Assembly: GCA_036268615.1 (NCBI GenBank)
Contig: DATATV010000039.1
Location: forward strand, 172,653-236,652
DNA from: DATATV01 sp036268615
GTDB taxonomy: Bacteria; Actinomycetota; Actinomycetes; Mycobacteriales; Pseudonocardiaceae
Direction: 5' to 3'
DNA length: 64,000 bases
Both the position numbers and the translations under genes were made by a program. The notes beneath the pieces are model-generated. The model was not told the DNA's origin, ran no database searches, and saw only the letters and a program-made list of their open reading frames with translations. Shown here one piece after another: positions 1 through 9,184 of the stretch (position 1 is the stretch's first letter; the number at the start of each line of letters is the position of its first letter).

Positions 1-3000
1 GTGGAGTCCGGGCCGGCCGGCTACCGGCTGGCCGTGTCGCCGCAGGACGTGGACGTGCCGCGGTTCGAGGCGCTGGCCGCCGACGGGCACGCCCAACTGC
101 GCGCCGGCAACCCGTGGCCCGCGCTGGCCACCCTGACCGAGGCACTCGCGCTGTGGCGCGGCCCGTCCCTGGCCGATGTCGCGGACGCGCCGTTCGCCGA
201 GCCGGTGGCCGCCCGGCTGGCCGACGCCCGGCTGGCCGCGGTGGAGGACCGGATCGACGCGGAACTCGCCGTCGGCCGGCACACCGAGGTCCTCGGCGAG
301 CTGGACGCGCTGGCGGCCGAGTACCCGCTGCGGGAGACGCTGGCCGCCCTGCGTATCCGGGCGCTCTACGCGGCCGGCCGCACCGCCGACGCGCTCGCCG
401 GCTACCAGCGGATTCGGGCTGCGCTGGCCGAACACCTCGGCGTGGACCCGTCGACCGAGCTGCGGACCGTGCAGCTCACCGTGTTGCGCGGCGAACCGCC
501 ACCCCGGCCCGCACCCGAGCAACTGCCCGAGCAGCGGCCGGCCGCGCTGCCCCGGTTACCCGCCCAGCTGACCAGTTTTGTCGGCCGGGACGCCGACCTG
601 AACCGGGCGATCGGGCTGCTGGCCGACTCCCGGCTGGTCTGCCTGGTCGGTCCCGGCGGGGCGGGCAAGACCCGGCTGTCCATCGAGGTCGCCTTCCGGC
701 ACGCCGAGGCGCACCCGGGCCCGGTCTGGTTCGTCGAGCTGGCCCCGGTCGATCCGGACGCTGACCTGGACCCGGTGGTGCTGGCCGCGATCGGCGCCCG
801 GGACAACCGGATGACCGACACGCCGGCGACCGGCGCGACCAGCCACCGGATCAGCCCGGCGCAGCGCCTGGTGGAGGCGTTGGGCAGCCGGTCTGGGCTG
901 CTCGTGCTGGACAACTGCGAGCACCTGATCGGCTCGGCCGCCCAGTTGGCCGCGACGCTGCTGGACCGGTGTCCCCAGCTGCGGGTGCTGGCCACCAGCC
1001 GGGAGCCGCTGGCCATCGGCGGCGAGACGCTGCACTGGGTCGGCCCGCTGGCGCTGCCCTCGGCCGAGGCCGACGTGGCCGAGGCGCGGTCGGCCGCCGC
1101 GGTCCGGCTGTTCGTCGACCGGGCCGCCGCCGCCCGGCCCGGCTTCGAGCTGGACGACACGAACCTGGCCGCGGTGAACGAGATCGTCCGGCAGATGGAC
1201 GGGATGCCGCTGGCCCTGGAACTGGCCGCCGCCCGGCTGCGGTCGATGACCCCGACGCAGGTGGCCGAGCGGCTCGACGACCGGTTCCGGCTACTCACCG
1301 GCGGCAACCGGGTCGCCCTACCCCGGCACCGCACGCTGCGCGGGGTGATCGAGTGGAGCTGGGAGCTGCTCACCGAGCCCGAGCGCACGCTGGCCCGCCG
1401 GCTGTCGGTGTTCGCCGGCGGGACGGACTGCGAGGCCGCGGTCGGCGTGTGCACCGGTCTCGACGTGACCGAACTGGCCGCCGAGGACGTGCCCTACCTG
1501 CTCGCGTCGCTGGTGGAGAAGTCGTTGCTGCAACAGGTGTCCACCGGGACCGGCGGTCCGCGCTACCGGATGCTGGAGACGGTCCGTGCCTACGGGCGGG
1601 AACGGCTGGCCGACGCGGAGGAGACGCACGCGGTGCTGACCGCGTTCGTCGGCTACTTCCTGGACCTGCTGATCCGGGTCGAGCCGCTGCTGCGCGGTCC
1701 CGATCAGCTGGCCGCGGTCGAGCAGGTGCGGGTCGAGGAGGACAACCTGCGGGCCGCGATCCGGCGCGCGCTGGACGTGCGGGACGTCGGGTCGGCCGCG
1801 GTGCTGGTGATGCGGCTGGGCTGGTACTGGCTACTGATCGGCCGGTCCGGTGAGATCGAGCCGTGGATCGGCGCCGTGCAGGAGCTGTACGCCGAGCCCT
1901 ACGACAGGACGACCAGCGCACTGAACCTGACCGCCCTGATGGCCCGCGCCGAACGCGGTGACGGGATGCCGGCCGAGGGGACCGAGTCCGCGCTGGCCGC
2001 GGTCGCCGAGACCGGTGCGGTCGAGGAGTTCCCGGTGCTGAGCCTGGCCGAGCCGATGCTGCGGATGCTGATGGGCGAACTGGTGGCGGCCCGCGCGGCG
2101 TCGGCCCGGGCGGCCGCCAGCCCGCAGCCGTGGATCAGAGCCATGGGGCACATGACCAACTCCTTCATCGCCGAGAACGTCGGCGACCTTGCGGTCGCCG
2201 AAGCCGAGCTGGACCTCGCGCTGGCCGGGTTCCGTGCGCTGGGCGAGCGATGGGGGCTGATCATGTGCCTGAGCATGGTCAGCAACCTGCACTACCTGCG
2301 TGGGGACCATCAGGCCGCGATCGAGAGCACCCGGCAGGGGCTGCGGCTGGCCGTAGAGCTCGGGTCGGTCGAGGACCCGGTGAACCAGCTCATCTGGGTC
2401 GGCCGGCTGCAGACCGACTCGGGCGACCTGGACGCCGCCGAGCGCAGCCTGGCCGAGGCACTGGCCGGCGCGGACCGGCACGGGCTGACCGAGATGCGGT
2501 TGATGGCCCTGTGCGAATCGGTCCGTGCGGCCTGTTACCGCGGTGACCTCGACCTGGCCCGAACGCGGCTGGCCGAGGCGAAGAACACCACCGGACAGAT
2601 CAACCGGCCCAGCCACGGCCACAAGATGAGCATGCTGGGCCTGGCCACGGTGGCCGTGCGACTGGCCGAGGGCGACCTGCCCGGGCGGACCGAGGCACTT
2701 GCCGAGACGATGCCCTACGCGGTGCTCAGCCGGGACATGCCGATCGTGGCGACCCTCGCCGAGCAGACCGCAGGCCTGCTGCTCTCCCGCGGGGACGCGC
2801 GCGCGGCGGCCGAGCTGCTGGGCGCGGCGATCCGGTTGCGCGGCATCCTCAACCAGGGCGACCGCACGGTGGCCCGGATCATCGCCGAGGTGGTCGAGGC
2901 GCTGCCCGCCGCGGAGTACTCGACGGCCGTGCAGCGCTGGGCCGCGGGCAGCCAGCAGGAGGCGATCGGCGCGATCCGCACGGCGGTGGGGCTGCCGGCC

Positions 3001-3042
3001 CAGGACCTGGACCTGGACCTGGACCAGCCGGCCCGCACCTGA
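1..3042 (+). CDS. SARP/AfsR-type regulator with BTAD and NB-ARC ATPase domains (5' end cut by window)
   Basis: This is a large signal-transducing transcriptional regulator of the SARP/AfsR class. Visible residues 20-165 form the bacterial transcriptional activator (BTAD) helical repeats. An NB-ARC-type ATPase follows from about residue 190, with Walker A GPGGAGKT near 217-224 and a Walker-B-like LLVLDNCEH near 300. A long TPR-like helical tail runs to residue 1013. The N-terminal OmpR-like DNA-binding domain expected of the family is not present, so the true start lies before the window; the GTG at base 1 is only the edge. Codon 186 is TTA (bases 556-558), rare in such GC-rich DNA. Targets are unknown. 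The downstream neighbour is a convergent drug-exporter pair. Confidence 0.85.
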   Translation: MESGPAGYRLAVSPQDVDVPRFEALAADGHAQLRAGNPWPALATLTEALALWRGPSLADVADAPFAEPVAARLADARLAAVEDRIDAELAVGRHTEVLGELDALAAEYPLRETLAALRIRALYAAGRTADALAGYQRIRAALAEHLGVDPSTELRTVQLTVLRGEPPPRPAPEQLPEQRPAALPRLPAQLTSFVGRDADLNRAIGLLADSRLVCLVGPGGAGKTRLSIEVAFRHAEAHPGPVWFVELAPVDPDADLDPVVLAAIGARDNRMTDTPATGATSHRISPAQRLVEALGSRSGLLVLDNCEHLIGSAAQLAATLLDRCPQLRVLATSREPLAIGGETLHWVGPLALPSAEADVAEARSAAAVRLFVDRAAAARPGFELDDTNLAAVNEIVRQMDGMPLALELAAARLRSMTPTQVAERLDDRFRLLTGGNRVALPRHRTLRGVIEWSWELLTEPERTLARRLSVFAGGTDCEAAVGVCTGLDVTELAAEDVPYLLASLVEKSLLQQVSTGTGGPRYRMLETVRAYGRERLADAEETHAVLTAFVGYFLDLLIRVEPLLRGPDQLAAVEQVRVEEDNLRAAIRRALDVRDVGSAAVLVMRLGWYWLLIGRSGEIEPWIGAVQELYAEPYDRTTSALNLTALMARAERGDGMPAEGTESALAAVAETGAVEEFPVLSLAEPMLRMLMGELVAARAASARAAASPQPWIRAMGHMTNSFIAENVGDLAVAEAELDLALAGFRALGERWGLIMCLSMVSNLHYLRGDHQAAIESTRQGLRLAVELGSVEDPVNQLIWVGRLQTDSGDLDAAERSLAEALAGADRHGLTEMRLMALCESVRAACYRGDLDLARTRLAEAKNTTGQINRPSHGHKMSMLGLATVAVRLAEGDLPGRTEALAETMPYAVLSRDMPIVATLAEQTAGLLLSRGDARAAAELLGAAIRLRGILNQGDRTVARIIAEVVEALPAAEYSTAVQRWAAGSQQEAIGAIRTAVGLPAQDLDLDLDQPART

Positions 3043-3052
3043 CCGTCGTCGC

Positions 3053-3865
3053 TCAGTCGACCCGGCGGCGGTAGGCCCACATCGCCAGCGGGAAGAAGAC
3101 CGCGACGATGCCCACCAGCCAGGCCAGCGCGGCCAGCACCGGGGTGGCCACCGCGCCGCCGAGCATGAGTCCCCGGGCGGCGTCCACCAGCTTGCTCACC
3201 GGCGAGATGTTCGTCCACGCCTGCAACCACCCCGGCAGCGTGCTGGACGGCACGAAAACGTTGCTGCCGAAGGAGAGCGGCATGATGAACGCGATCATCA
3301 CGCCCTGCATGGCCTGCGGGCTCTTCACCAGCATCGCCACGAACACACCGATCCAGCACAGCGCCAGCCCGGCGAGCACCATCAGCGCCACCGCGACCAG
3401 CGCGCTGACCGGGTTGGTGTGCACCCGGAACCCGAGGATCGACGCGAAACTCAGCAGCACCACCATCGCGACCACCAGCCGGATGGTGTCGCCGAGCACC
3501 GCGCCGACCAGCGGTGCCGAGCGGGCGATCGGCAGGCTGCGGAACCGGTCGAACACGCCCTTGTCCAGGTCGGTGCCCAGCCCGTAGCCGGTGCCCATGC
3601 TGGCGAACATGGTGTTCTGCACCATCAGCCCGGGCACCAGCGACTCCAGGTACAGATGCCAGTTCCCGCTGATCGCCCCGCCGAACAGGAAGACGAACAG
3701 CACCAGGAACAGGATCGGCTGCAACGTGACGTCGATCAGGCTCTCCGGGCTCTTGCGCATCTTGACCAGGTTGCGGCCGGCCAGCGACAGCGCGTGCCGC
3801 ATCGCCCGCGCCGGGCTGGTCCGGTGCACCGCGGCGCCCGGCGCCGGCATCGTCAGGGTGGTCAT
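3053..3865 (-). CDS. ABC-2 type transporter permease (DrrB-like)
   Basis: A 270-residue membrane permease of the ABC-2/DrrB family. It has an N-terminal cytoplasmic stretch and then about six hydrophobic segments, beginning with one around residues 48-66 (PILFLVLFVFLFGG). It pairs with the ATPase encoded just upstream on the same strand: the start codon overlaps the ATPase stop by 4 bases, so the two are translationally coupled. Members of this family export drugs, lipids or polyketide-like products; the substrate cannot be told here. The gene ends 10 bases from the end of the convergent regulator gene. Confidence 0.88.
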   Translation of the reverse strand: MTTLTMPAPGAAVHRTSPARAMRHALSLAGRNLVKMRKSPESLIDVTLQPILFLVLFVFLFGGAISGNWHLYLESLVPGLMVQNTMFASMGTGYGLGTDLDKGVFDRFRSLPIARSAPLVGAVLGDTIRLVVAMVVLLSFASILGFRVHTNPVSALVAVALMVLAGLALCWIGVFVAMLVKSPQAMQGVMIAFIMPLSFGSNVFVPSSTLPGWLQAWTNISPVSKLVDAARGLMLGGAVATPVLAALAWLVGIVAVFFPLAMWAYRRRVD

Positions 3866-4851
3866 GCCAGGCTCCGCTCCGCCGGAGCACCGGCCGGGTC
3901 GCTGGGGGTGTCGTCCTCGGCGGTGTGCCCGGTGAGCGACAGGAACACCTCGTCGAGGCTGGGCAGCCGCAGGGCGAGTTCGTCGGCGGTGATGCCCGCC
4001 TCGTCGAGCCGGCGCACCAGCGCCGAGAGCAGCACCGGGTCGTCCACCGGCGCGGTGAGCAGCCCGCTGCCGGGCCGCTGGTCGGGCGTGCGGCCGAGCA
4101 GGTCGGTCAGGATCGCGGTCACCCGGTCCAGGTCGGCCGGCAGCGTCGGGCGCACCTGCAGGGTCTGCTTGCCGGTCCGGCGCTTGAGTTCGTCGGGCTT
4201 GCCGGCCGCGATCACCCGGCCATGGTCGATCACCGTGATCGTGTCGGCCAACTGGTCGGCCTCGTCCAGGTACTGCGTGGTCAGCATGACGGTGACGCCG
4301 TCGGCGACCAGCGCGCGGACCATGTCCCAGACCTGGTTGCGGCTGGCCGGGTCCAGACCGGTGGTCGGCTCGTCCAGGTAGAGCACCCGGGGTCGGCCGA
4401 CCAGGCTGGCGGCCAGATCCAGCCGGCGGCGCATCCCGCCGGAGTAGGTCTTGGCCGACCGGCCGGCCGCGTCGGCCAGCCCGAACCGGTCGAGCAGTTC
4501 GGTCGCCCTGGCTCGCGCGGTGGCCCGGGGGATCTCCAGCAGCCGGGCGATCAGCACCAGGTTCTCCAGGCCGGACAGGTCCTCGTCGACGGCCGCGTAC
4601 TGACCGGTCAGCCCGATCAGCCCGCGCACCGCGACCGGGTCGCGCAGCACGTCGAAGCCGCCGACGACGGCGCGGCCGCTGTCGGGTCGAAGCAGGGTCG
4701 CCAGAATCCGTACCGCCGTGGTCTTTCCCGCTCCGTTGGGGCCCAACACCCCCAGGATGGTGCCGGTGGGCACCGCGAGATCCACCCCGGCCAGTGCCGT
4801 GGTCTGCCCGAACCGCTTCACCAGGCCCTCAGCCTGGATCGCGTACGACAT
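3862..4851 (-). CDS. ABC transporter ATP-binding protein (DrrA-like)
   Basis: A 329-residue ATPase of the DrrA/daunorubicin-resistance class. It carries Walker A GPNGAGKT (about residues 36-43), a Q-loop (LTGQYAAVDE), signature SGGMRRRLDLA and Walker B VLYLDEPTTGLDP. A C-terminal extension of about 100 residues is typical of DrrA. It energises the permease encoded immediately downstream. The promoter lies in a 122-base divergent region shared with an alpha/beta hydrolase gene, which holds a perfect 18-bp inverted repeat (4904-4955). Role in export is inferred from family; substrate unknown. Confidence 0.9.
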   Translation of the reverse strand: MSYAIQAEGLVKRFGQTTALAGVDLAVPTGTILGVLGPNGAGKTTAVRILATLLRPDSGRAVVGGFDVLRDPVAVRGLIGLTGQYAAVDEDLSGLENLVLIARLLEIPRATARARATELLDRFGLADAAGRSAKTYSGGMRRRLDLAASLVGRPRVLYLDEPTTGLDPASRNQVWDMVRALVADGVTVMLTTQYLDEADQLADTITVIDHGRVIAAGKPDELKRRTGKQTLQVRPTLPADLDRVTAILTDLLGRTPDQRPGSGLLTAPVDDPVLLSALVRRLDEAGITADELALRLPSLDEVFLSLTGHTAEDDTPSDPAGAPAERSLA

Positions 4852-4903
4852 TCGCTCCTCCTCGCGCTCGTCGTGTGTTCAGGGTCGACTCTGCGGTCAG
4901 GCG

Positions 4904-4955
4904 CTGGCAGCCCGCGCACAGGCCGCTGTCAGCCCGGCTGTGCGCGGGCTGCCAG
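4904..4955. promoter_or_regulatory. perfect 18-bp inverted repeat in divergent promoter region
   Basis: The arms at 4904-4921 and 4938-4955 are exact reverse complements, separated by 16 bases. The element stands between the divergent starts of the DrrA-like gene (4851) and the alpha/beta hydrolase (4974), where a terminator would be out of place. It may be an operator for a dimeric repressor or a 5'-leader hairpin for either gene. Confidence 0.6.
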
Positions 4956-4973
4956 GTGGCCGATCATGGGTGG

Positions 4974-5741
4974 ATGGCATGGCGTGACGGCGTGGTCGAG
5001 TTCGGCGGCGAGGGGCCGGGTTTCCTGTTGTTGCACGGCCTGATGGGCCGGGCGCGGACCTGGTGGCGGGTGGCCGGCTGGCTGGCCGGACACGGCCGGG
5101 TGGTCGGCTGGGACGCCCGCGCGCACGGCCGCAACCCGCACCGGGGACCCGCGGTCACCGAGGAGTTCGTCGCCGACGCGGCCCGGGTGATCCGCGAACT
5201 GGACCTCGGCCCGGCGGTGCTGCTCGGTCACTCGATGGGCGGCCTGCACGCCTGGGCGCTGGCCGCCCGGCACCCGGAACTGGTGCGGGCCATCGTGATC
5301 GAGGATATGGCGCCCGACCAGCGGGGCCGGACCGCGGAGCTGTGGCGGCCCTACTTCGACTCGTGGCCGACGCCGTTCGTGTCGCTGGGCGCGGTGCGGG
5401 AGTTCTTCGGCAGCCAGGGCGACTACTTCGTCGAATGCTTCACCGAACACCCCGACGGCTACCGGCTGACCGCGGATCTTGCGGCGCTGTACGAGATCGC
5501 CGAGGAGTGGGGCCGGCGCGAGTACTGGTCGCTGGTCGAGCGGGTGCGCTGCCCGGCGTTGGTGCTGGAGGCCGAGCACAGCCTGATGCCGCCGGGCCAG
5601 CAGGCCGAACTCGCCGCGCGGATTCCTGGGGGCGGCCGGCATCTGGTGGTGCCCGGCGCCGGTCACGTGGTGCACGACGACGCCCCGGCGCGCTACCGGG
5701 CGGCCGTCGAGGAGTTCCTGGGCAGCCTGGCCGAGGGGTAG
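4974..5741 (+). CDS. alpha/beta hydrolase
   Basis: A 255-residue alpha/beta-hydrolase fold enzyme. The oxyanion-loop motif LLLHGL appears near residue 20, the nucleophile elbow GHSMGG (Ser) near 86-91, and the catalytic-His motif GAGHVVHDD close to the C-terminus. The reading frame stays open further upstream, but the ATG at 4974 is preferred: the protein begins with the usual fold start and the upstream stretch would run through the inverted repeat and into the divergent promoter. The substrate (ester, lactone or epoxide-like) cannot be inferred. The next gene starts 14 bases downstream, suggesting an operon. Confidence 0.85.
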   Translation: MAWRDGVVEFGGEGPGFLLLHGLMGRARTWWRVAGWLAGHGRVVGWDARAHGRNPHRGPAVTEEFVADAARVIRELDLGPAVLLGHSMGGLHAWALAARHPELVRAIVIEDMAPDQRGRTAELWRPYFDSWPTPFVSLGAVREFFGSQGDYFVECFTEHPDGYRLTADLAALYEIAEEWGRREYWSLVERVRCPALVLEAEHSLMPPGQQAELAARIPGGGRHLVVPGAGHVVHDDAPARYRAAVEEFLGSLAEG

Positions 5742-5755
5742 GGCAGACTGCGCGG

Positions 5756-6265
5756 GTGGCCCAGGTACTCGCGGTCTTCTTCGACGCCGACGCGGACGCG
5801 GAGGTGCGCGCGCTCTGGCGGAAACTGGAGTCGGCCGGCATACCGGGGCCGGCCCGGCGCGACCGTCCGCACGTGACCCTCGCGGCCGCGAGCGTGATCC
5901 CACCGAAGACGCGGGCCGCCCTGGCCAAGGATCTGGCGCTGCTGTCCCTGCCGGCGCTCTGGCTCTACACCCTGGGCACGTTCCCGACCGCGGAGAACGC
6001 GTTGTTCCTCGGTGCGGTCACCGACACCGAGCTGATCGCGGTGCACTCCGCCGTGCACGACGTGCTGGCCGGCCGGGTCACCCATCCGCAGGCCTCCTGC
6101 CTGCCCGGCGCGTGGGTGCCGCACTGCACGCTGGCCGTGGACCTCGGCGCCGAGCAGCTGGCCGCCGGATTCGCCGCGCTGCACCCGATCGAGCCGATCC
6201 GGGCGAAGATCGCCACGGTCGGCATCGTGGACACCCGCACCGGCGAGGTCAGCGAACTCGGCTGA
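5756..6265 (+). CDS. 2'-5' RNA ligase / 2H phosphoesterase family protein
   Basis: A 169-residue protein with the two HxT motifs that define 2H phosphoesterases: HVTL near residue 41 and HCTL near residue 124. They sit about 80 residues apart, as in the ThpR/LigT and cyclic-phosphodiesterase families. Such enzymes open 2',3'-cyclic phosphates or ligate 2'-5' RNA ends; the biological substrate here is unknown. The start is the GTG at 5756, 14 bases after the hydrolase stop, because the longer open frame overlaps that gene completely. Confidence 0.8.
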   Translation: MAQVLAVFFDADADAEVRALWRKLESAGIPGPARRDRPHVTLAAASVIPPKTRAALAKDLALLSLPALWLYTLGTFPTAENALFLGAVTDTELIAVHSAVHDVLAGRVTHPQASCLPGAWVPHCTLAVDLGAEQLAAGFAALHPIEPIRAKIATVGIVDTRTGEVSELG

Positions 6266-6298
6266 CCCACCGGGTTTCGGTGTGCACGGTTCCGGTGT

Positions 6299-6691
6299 TC
6301 ACGCGGGCAACGGCGAGTTCAGGTGCGCGCCCTGGCCGACCAGGTAGGACTCCATCACCCAGCCGGCGAACGCGTCGTCGAACTGGTCGAACGCGCTGAT
6401 CCGGAACTGGTGGGTGAACAGCCGCCTGGTGTAGGGCGCGGCGCTGTTGATCTGCGGCCCGGTGACCACCCGCTGGAGGTCCAGGTAGCCGATCAGCAGG
6501 CCACTCGCTGTCGGCCGGGCGCCGGCGAAACCGCGCCGGGTGCCCTTGAAGGTGATGATGGTCTTGCTGGGGGAGAAGGCGAACGGCCCGCACGAGCCGA
6601 CCAGTTCGACGAACTTCTGGTACATGGCAACGGCATTCTCCGGTCTGCCGCGCAGGTGGTCGGCCACGGTCCAGTCCACGGTCTCCGTCAT
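6299..6691 (-). CDS. DUF5655-like small protein
   Basis: A 130-residue soluble protein that begins with a predicted helix (WTVADHLRGRP) and carries a central IITFKGTRRGFAGARP stretch. That stretch resembles the DUF5655 family, whose function is unknown. It has no signal peptide or membrane segment. It lies 100 bases downstream of mutY on the same strand, so it may be transcribed with the carbonic anhydrase and mutY. The family assignment rests on recognition of the central motif only. Confidence 0.6.
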   Translation of the reverse strand: MTETVDWTVADHLRGRPENAVAMYQKFVELVGSCGPFAFSPSKTIITFKGTRRGFAGARPTASGLLIGYLDLQRVVTGPQINSAAPYTRRLFTHQFRISAFDQFDDAFAGWVMESYLVGQGAHLNSPLPA

Positions 6692-6791
6692 ACGCTGACG
6701 GTAACCGCGGACCCTGACATTCGCCGCCCGTCCGAACCGCCCTCAGCCGACCCCACCCCTTCGGATGACAGCCGCCCGGCCGGTGGGTGGC

Positions 6792-7673
6792 TCAGGCGGT
6801 CACTTCGCCTGGCAGCGCGAACAATCCGGTTGTCGTCTGCTCCAGCAGCCCGTCCACCAACAGTGAGTCCAGGCACCGGTCGCGCTGCCCGGCGTCGGCC
6901 CAGACGGCGTCCAGCGCGGCCCTGGTGACCGGGCCGGGGGAGTCGCGCAGCACGTCCAGCAGCTTGCCGCGGACCTGCCGGTCGGTGCCGGCGAACTTCT
7001 GCACCGCCTTGGCCGGCCCGGCGTAGGCCGGGCGGCCGGCGTGCTGCCAGGCGCAGTCGGCCACGATCGGGCAGTCCGCGCAGCGCGGTGTGCGCGCCGT
7101 GCAGATCAGCTGGCCCAGTTCCATCAGCGCGGCGGAGAACGCCGCCGCCGGCTCGTCGGCCGTCGGCAGCAGCACCTCGACGTCGACGAGATCCCGGGTG
7201 GTGGACGGCGGACCCGCGTCGCCCGCGCCGTGCACGGCCCGGGCGACCACCCGGCGCACGTTCGTGTCCACCACCGGACACCGCTGCCGGTAGGCGAACG
7301 CGGCCACCGCCCGCGCGGTGTACGCGCCGATCCCGGGCAGCGCCAGCAGAGTGTCCACATCGGACGGAACAACGTCGTCGTGCCGCTCGGCGATGGCCAC
7401 GGCCGCCTCGTGCAGGCGCAGCGCCCGGCGCGGGTAGCCCAGCTTGCCCCAGGCGCGCAGCACCTCGCCCTGCGACGACGCGGCCAGTGCGGAGGGCACC
7501 GGCCAGCGGCCCAGCCACTCGTGCCAGATCGGCTCGACCCGGGCCACCGGCGTCTGCTGCAACATGATCTCGCTGACCAGCACGCCCCACGCGGAGCACT
7601 CCGGCCGGCGCCAGGGCAGGTCGCGGGCGTTCGCGGTGAACCAGTCGGTCAACAGCTCGGCATCAACACTCAT
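6792..7673 (-). CDS. mutY: A/G-specific adenine glycosylase MutY
   Basis: A 293-residue base-excision repair glycosylase that removes adenine mispaired with 8-oxoguanine. The N-terminal half carries SEIMLQQTPVARV. A helix-hairpin-helix reads LPGIGAYTARAVAAFAY, followed by VVDTNVRRV, which includes the catalytic Asp region. The [4Fe-4S] loop is complete (C-x6-C-x2-C-x5-C in CTARTPRCADCPIVADC). The start is the ATG at 7673; the longer open frame runs into the carbonic anhydrase gene. The protein is short like other actinobacterial MutY and lacks a long Nudix-like C-terminal domain. mutY next to a carbonic anhydrase is also seen in mycobacteria. Confidence 0.93.
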   Translation of the reverse strand: MSVDAELLTDWFTANARDLPWRRPECSAWGVLVSEIMLQQTPVARVEPIWHEWLGRWPVPSALAASSQGEVLRAWGKLGYPRRALRLHEAAVAIAERHDDVVPSDVDTLLALPGIGAYTARAVAAFAYRQRCPVVDTNVRRVVARAVHGAGDAGPPSTTRDLVDVEVLLPTADEPAAAFSAALMELGQLICTARTPRCADCPIVADCAWQHAGRPAYAGPAKAVQKFAGTDRQVRGKLLDVLRDSPGPVTRAALDAVWADAGQRDRCLDSLLVDGLLEQTTTGLFALPGEVTA

Positions 7674-7723
7674 GATACCGAGAATTGTTGCAGTGTCGGT
7701 ATTTCGCGTCGACAGCCAGGTGG

Positions 7724-8215
7724 TCAACGCACCTCGTGCAGGCCGGCGGTGTGCACGTCGTAGACGAACCCGCGAACGCTCTCGGTGAGCCCGAGGAAGG
7801 GGCTGAGCCGCACCCGGGCCAGCGACTGGCGGACCGACGCGGCCACGTCGGTGAACGCCTCCACCGACCAGGGGGGCCGCAACCCGGTGTCGGCCTGGAG
7901 TTCGTCCCGGAAGCCGTCCTCGGTGATGGTGGCCAGCCCGCACGAGGTGTGCTGCATCACGATGATCTCGCGAGTCTGGAGTTTGCGTTGGCTGATCGCC
8001 AGCGAGCGGATCACGTCGTCGGTGATCACCCCGCCGGCGTTGCGCAGGATGTGCGCCTCGCCGTGCCGCAACCCGAACACGTCGAACACCTTGATCCGGG
8101 CGTCCATGCAGGTCACGATCGCCAGATGCAGGCCGGGCACCGGCGTCGGCACCTCGGGGGCCCCGTGGTCGGGCCCCTCGTCATGGCGGTGAAGTAGTTC
8201 GTCGATGGCGGTCAC
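7724..8215 (-). CDS. beta-class carbonic anhydrase
   Basis: A 163-residue zinc enzyme interconverting CO2 and bicarbonate. The zinc-site motifs are TCMDARI (Cys and the Asp/Arg dyad) and QHTSCG (His and Cys), in the order and spacing of short beta-class enzymes such as the 163-residue mycobacterial type. The GTG at 8215 is chosen because GGGAG lies eight bases before it; the upstream ATG reading has no such site. It lies 50 bases upstream of mutY on the same strand and diverges from a membrane-protein gene. Confidence 0.9.
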   Translation of the reverse strand: MTAIDELLHRHDEGPDHGAPEVPTPVPGLHLAIVTCMDARIKVFDVFGLRHGEAHILRNAGGVITDDVIRSLAISQRKLQTREIIVMQHTSCGLATITEDGFRDELQADTGLRPPWSVEAFTDVAASVRQSLARVRLSPFLGLTESVRGFVYDVHTAGLHEVR

Positions 8216-8378
8216 CGGCGTCTCCCGTCTACACGTTGGGCTGATCACAGCCTGACCAGGACCGTTCCGCAATACGGCAAGGGCGAACATCACGTTCTGA
8301 TATCCACGACCGGTCGCGACACGCCCTGATCGGGTGACTACACCACCCGTTCGGAGCTGGTGCGGTTAGTTTCCGCAG

Positions 8379-9158
8379 GTGGACGAGCCGCGGGGACCAC
8401 TTCCGCCCTCGGTGTACCGACGCCGGCGCACCGTGGCGACGGCTGGCACTGCGGTGCTGGTCATCCTGCTGGTCTGGGCAGCCGGAGCGCTGCTGGGCAG
8501 TGCCAGCGCGGATTCCGTCCAGGGCACGGCCAACCAGAGACCGGCGGGCGTCCCGCTGACCTCGATGCCCGCCAGCAACCCGCCCTCGGCCGGGCGGCTG
8601 TTCCCGGCCGGCATGTCCAGCTGGCCCAGTTCGTCCAGCCAGACCAGCGCGCCCGCGCTCACCAGCGTGCCCGGCGCACCGCCGGCACCCGGCGGGCCGG
8701 CGGCCCCCTCGGTGACCCTCACGCCGACCACCACGACCACCCCGCCACCGCCGCCCGGGCCGCCGCAACCCTGCCCGGACAACGTGATCAAGGTGAGTAC
8801 GACCGTCGGGCAGCCCAGCTACCAGGTCGGCCAACGGCCCGCGTTCACCCTGCACATCGCGAACATCGGTCCGGTGGCGTGCATCCGGGACGTGAGCAGG
8901 CCGCTGCGGGCGATCCTGGTCGTACCGGTCACTCCCGGGCCGCCGCTGTGGTCCAGCGACGACTGTTACCCCGAGCCCGTGCACGACATCCGCACGCTGC
9001 AACCCGGTCAGGAGGCCACCTACAGCGTCGCGTGGGCCGGGCGGACCTCCGCCCCGGGTTGCCCCGCGCAGCGTTCTACCGTGCCGGCGGGCAACTACGC
9101 CGTGGTGGGCCAGTTGGGGCCGTTGGCCGGCGCGCCGACGCCGTTCAGCCTCACCTGA
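8379..9158 (+). CDS. proline-rich membrane-anchored protein
   Basis: A 259-residue protein of unknown function. A short basic cytoplasmic start (RRRR at about 14-17) is followed by one membrane segment (about residues 20-42), a Ser/Pro/Thr-rich linker (about 45-130, including a TTTTTPPPPPGPP tract), and a C-terminal domain with three or four cysteines that resembles a small beta-sandwich. The arrangement fits a protein anchored in the membrane with its globular domain outside. In mycobacteria a conserved membrane protein also neighbours the carbonic anhydrase, but I cannot show that the two are homologous. Confidence 0.7.
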   Translation: MDEPRGPLPPSVYRRRRTVATAGTAVLVILLVWAAGALLGSASADSVQGTANQRPAGVPLTSMPASNPPSAGRLFPAGMSSWPSSSSQTSAPALTSVPGAPPAPGGPAAPSVTLTPTTTTTPPPPPGPPQPCPDNVIKVSTTVGQPSYQVGQRPAFTLHIANIGPVACIRDVSRPLRAILVVPVTPGPPLWSSDDCYPEPVHDIRTLQPGQEATYSVAWAGRTSAPGCPAQRSTVPAGNYAVVGQLGPLAGAPTPFSLT

Positions 9159-9184
9159 GCCACCTCGCCCGAGCCACCGGTCGA

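Noticed and set aside
2699..4381. Long plus-strand open frame of 560 codons
   Set aside because: It overlaps the end of the SARP gene and the antisense of the DrrAB genes. Its composition (long Arg/Pro/His/Gln runs) is that of a shadow frame in GC-rich DNA.
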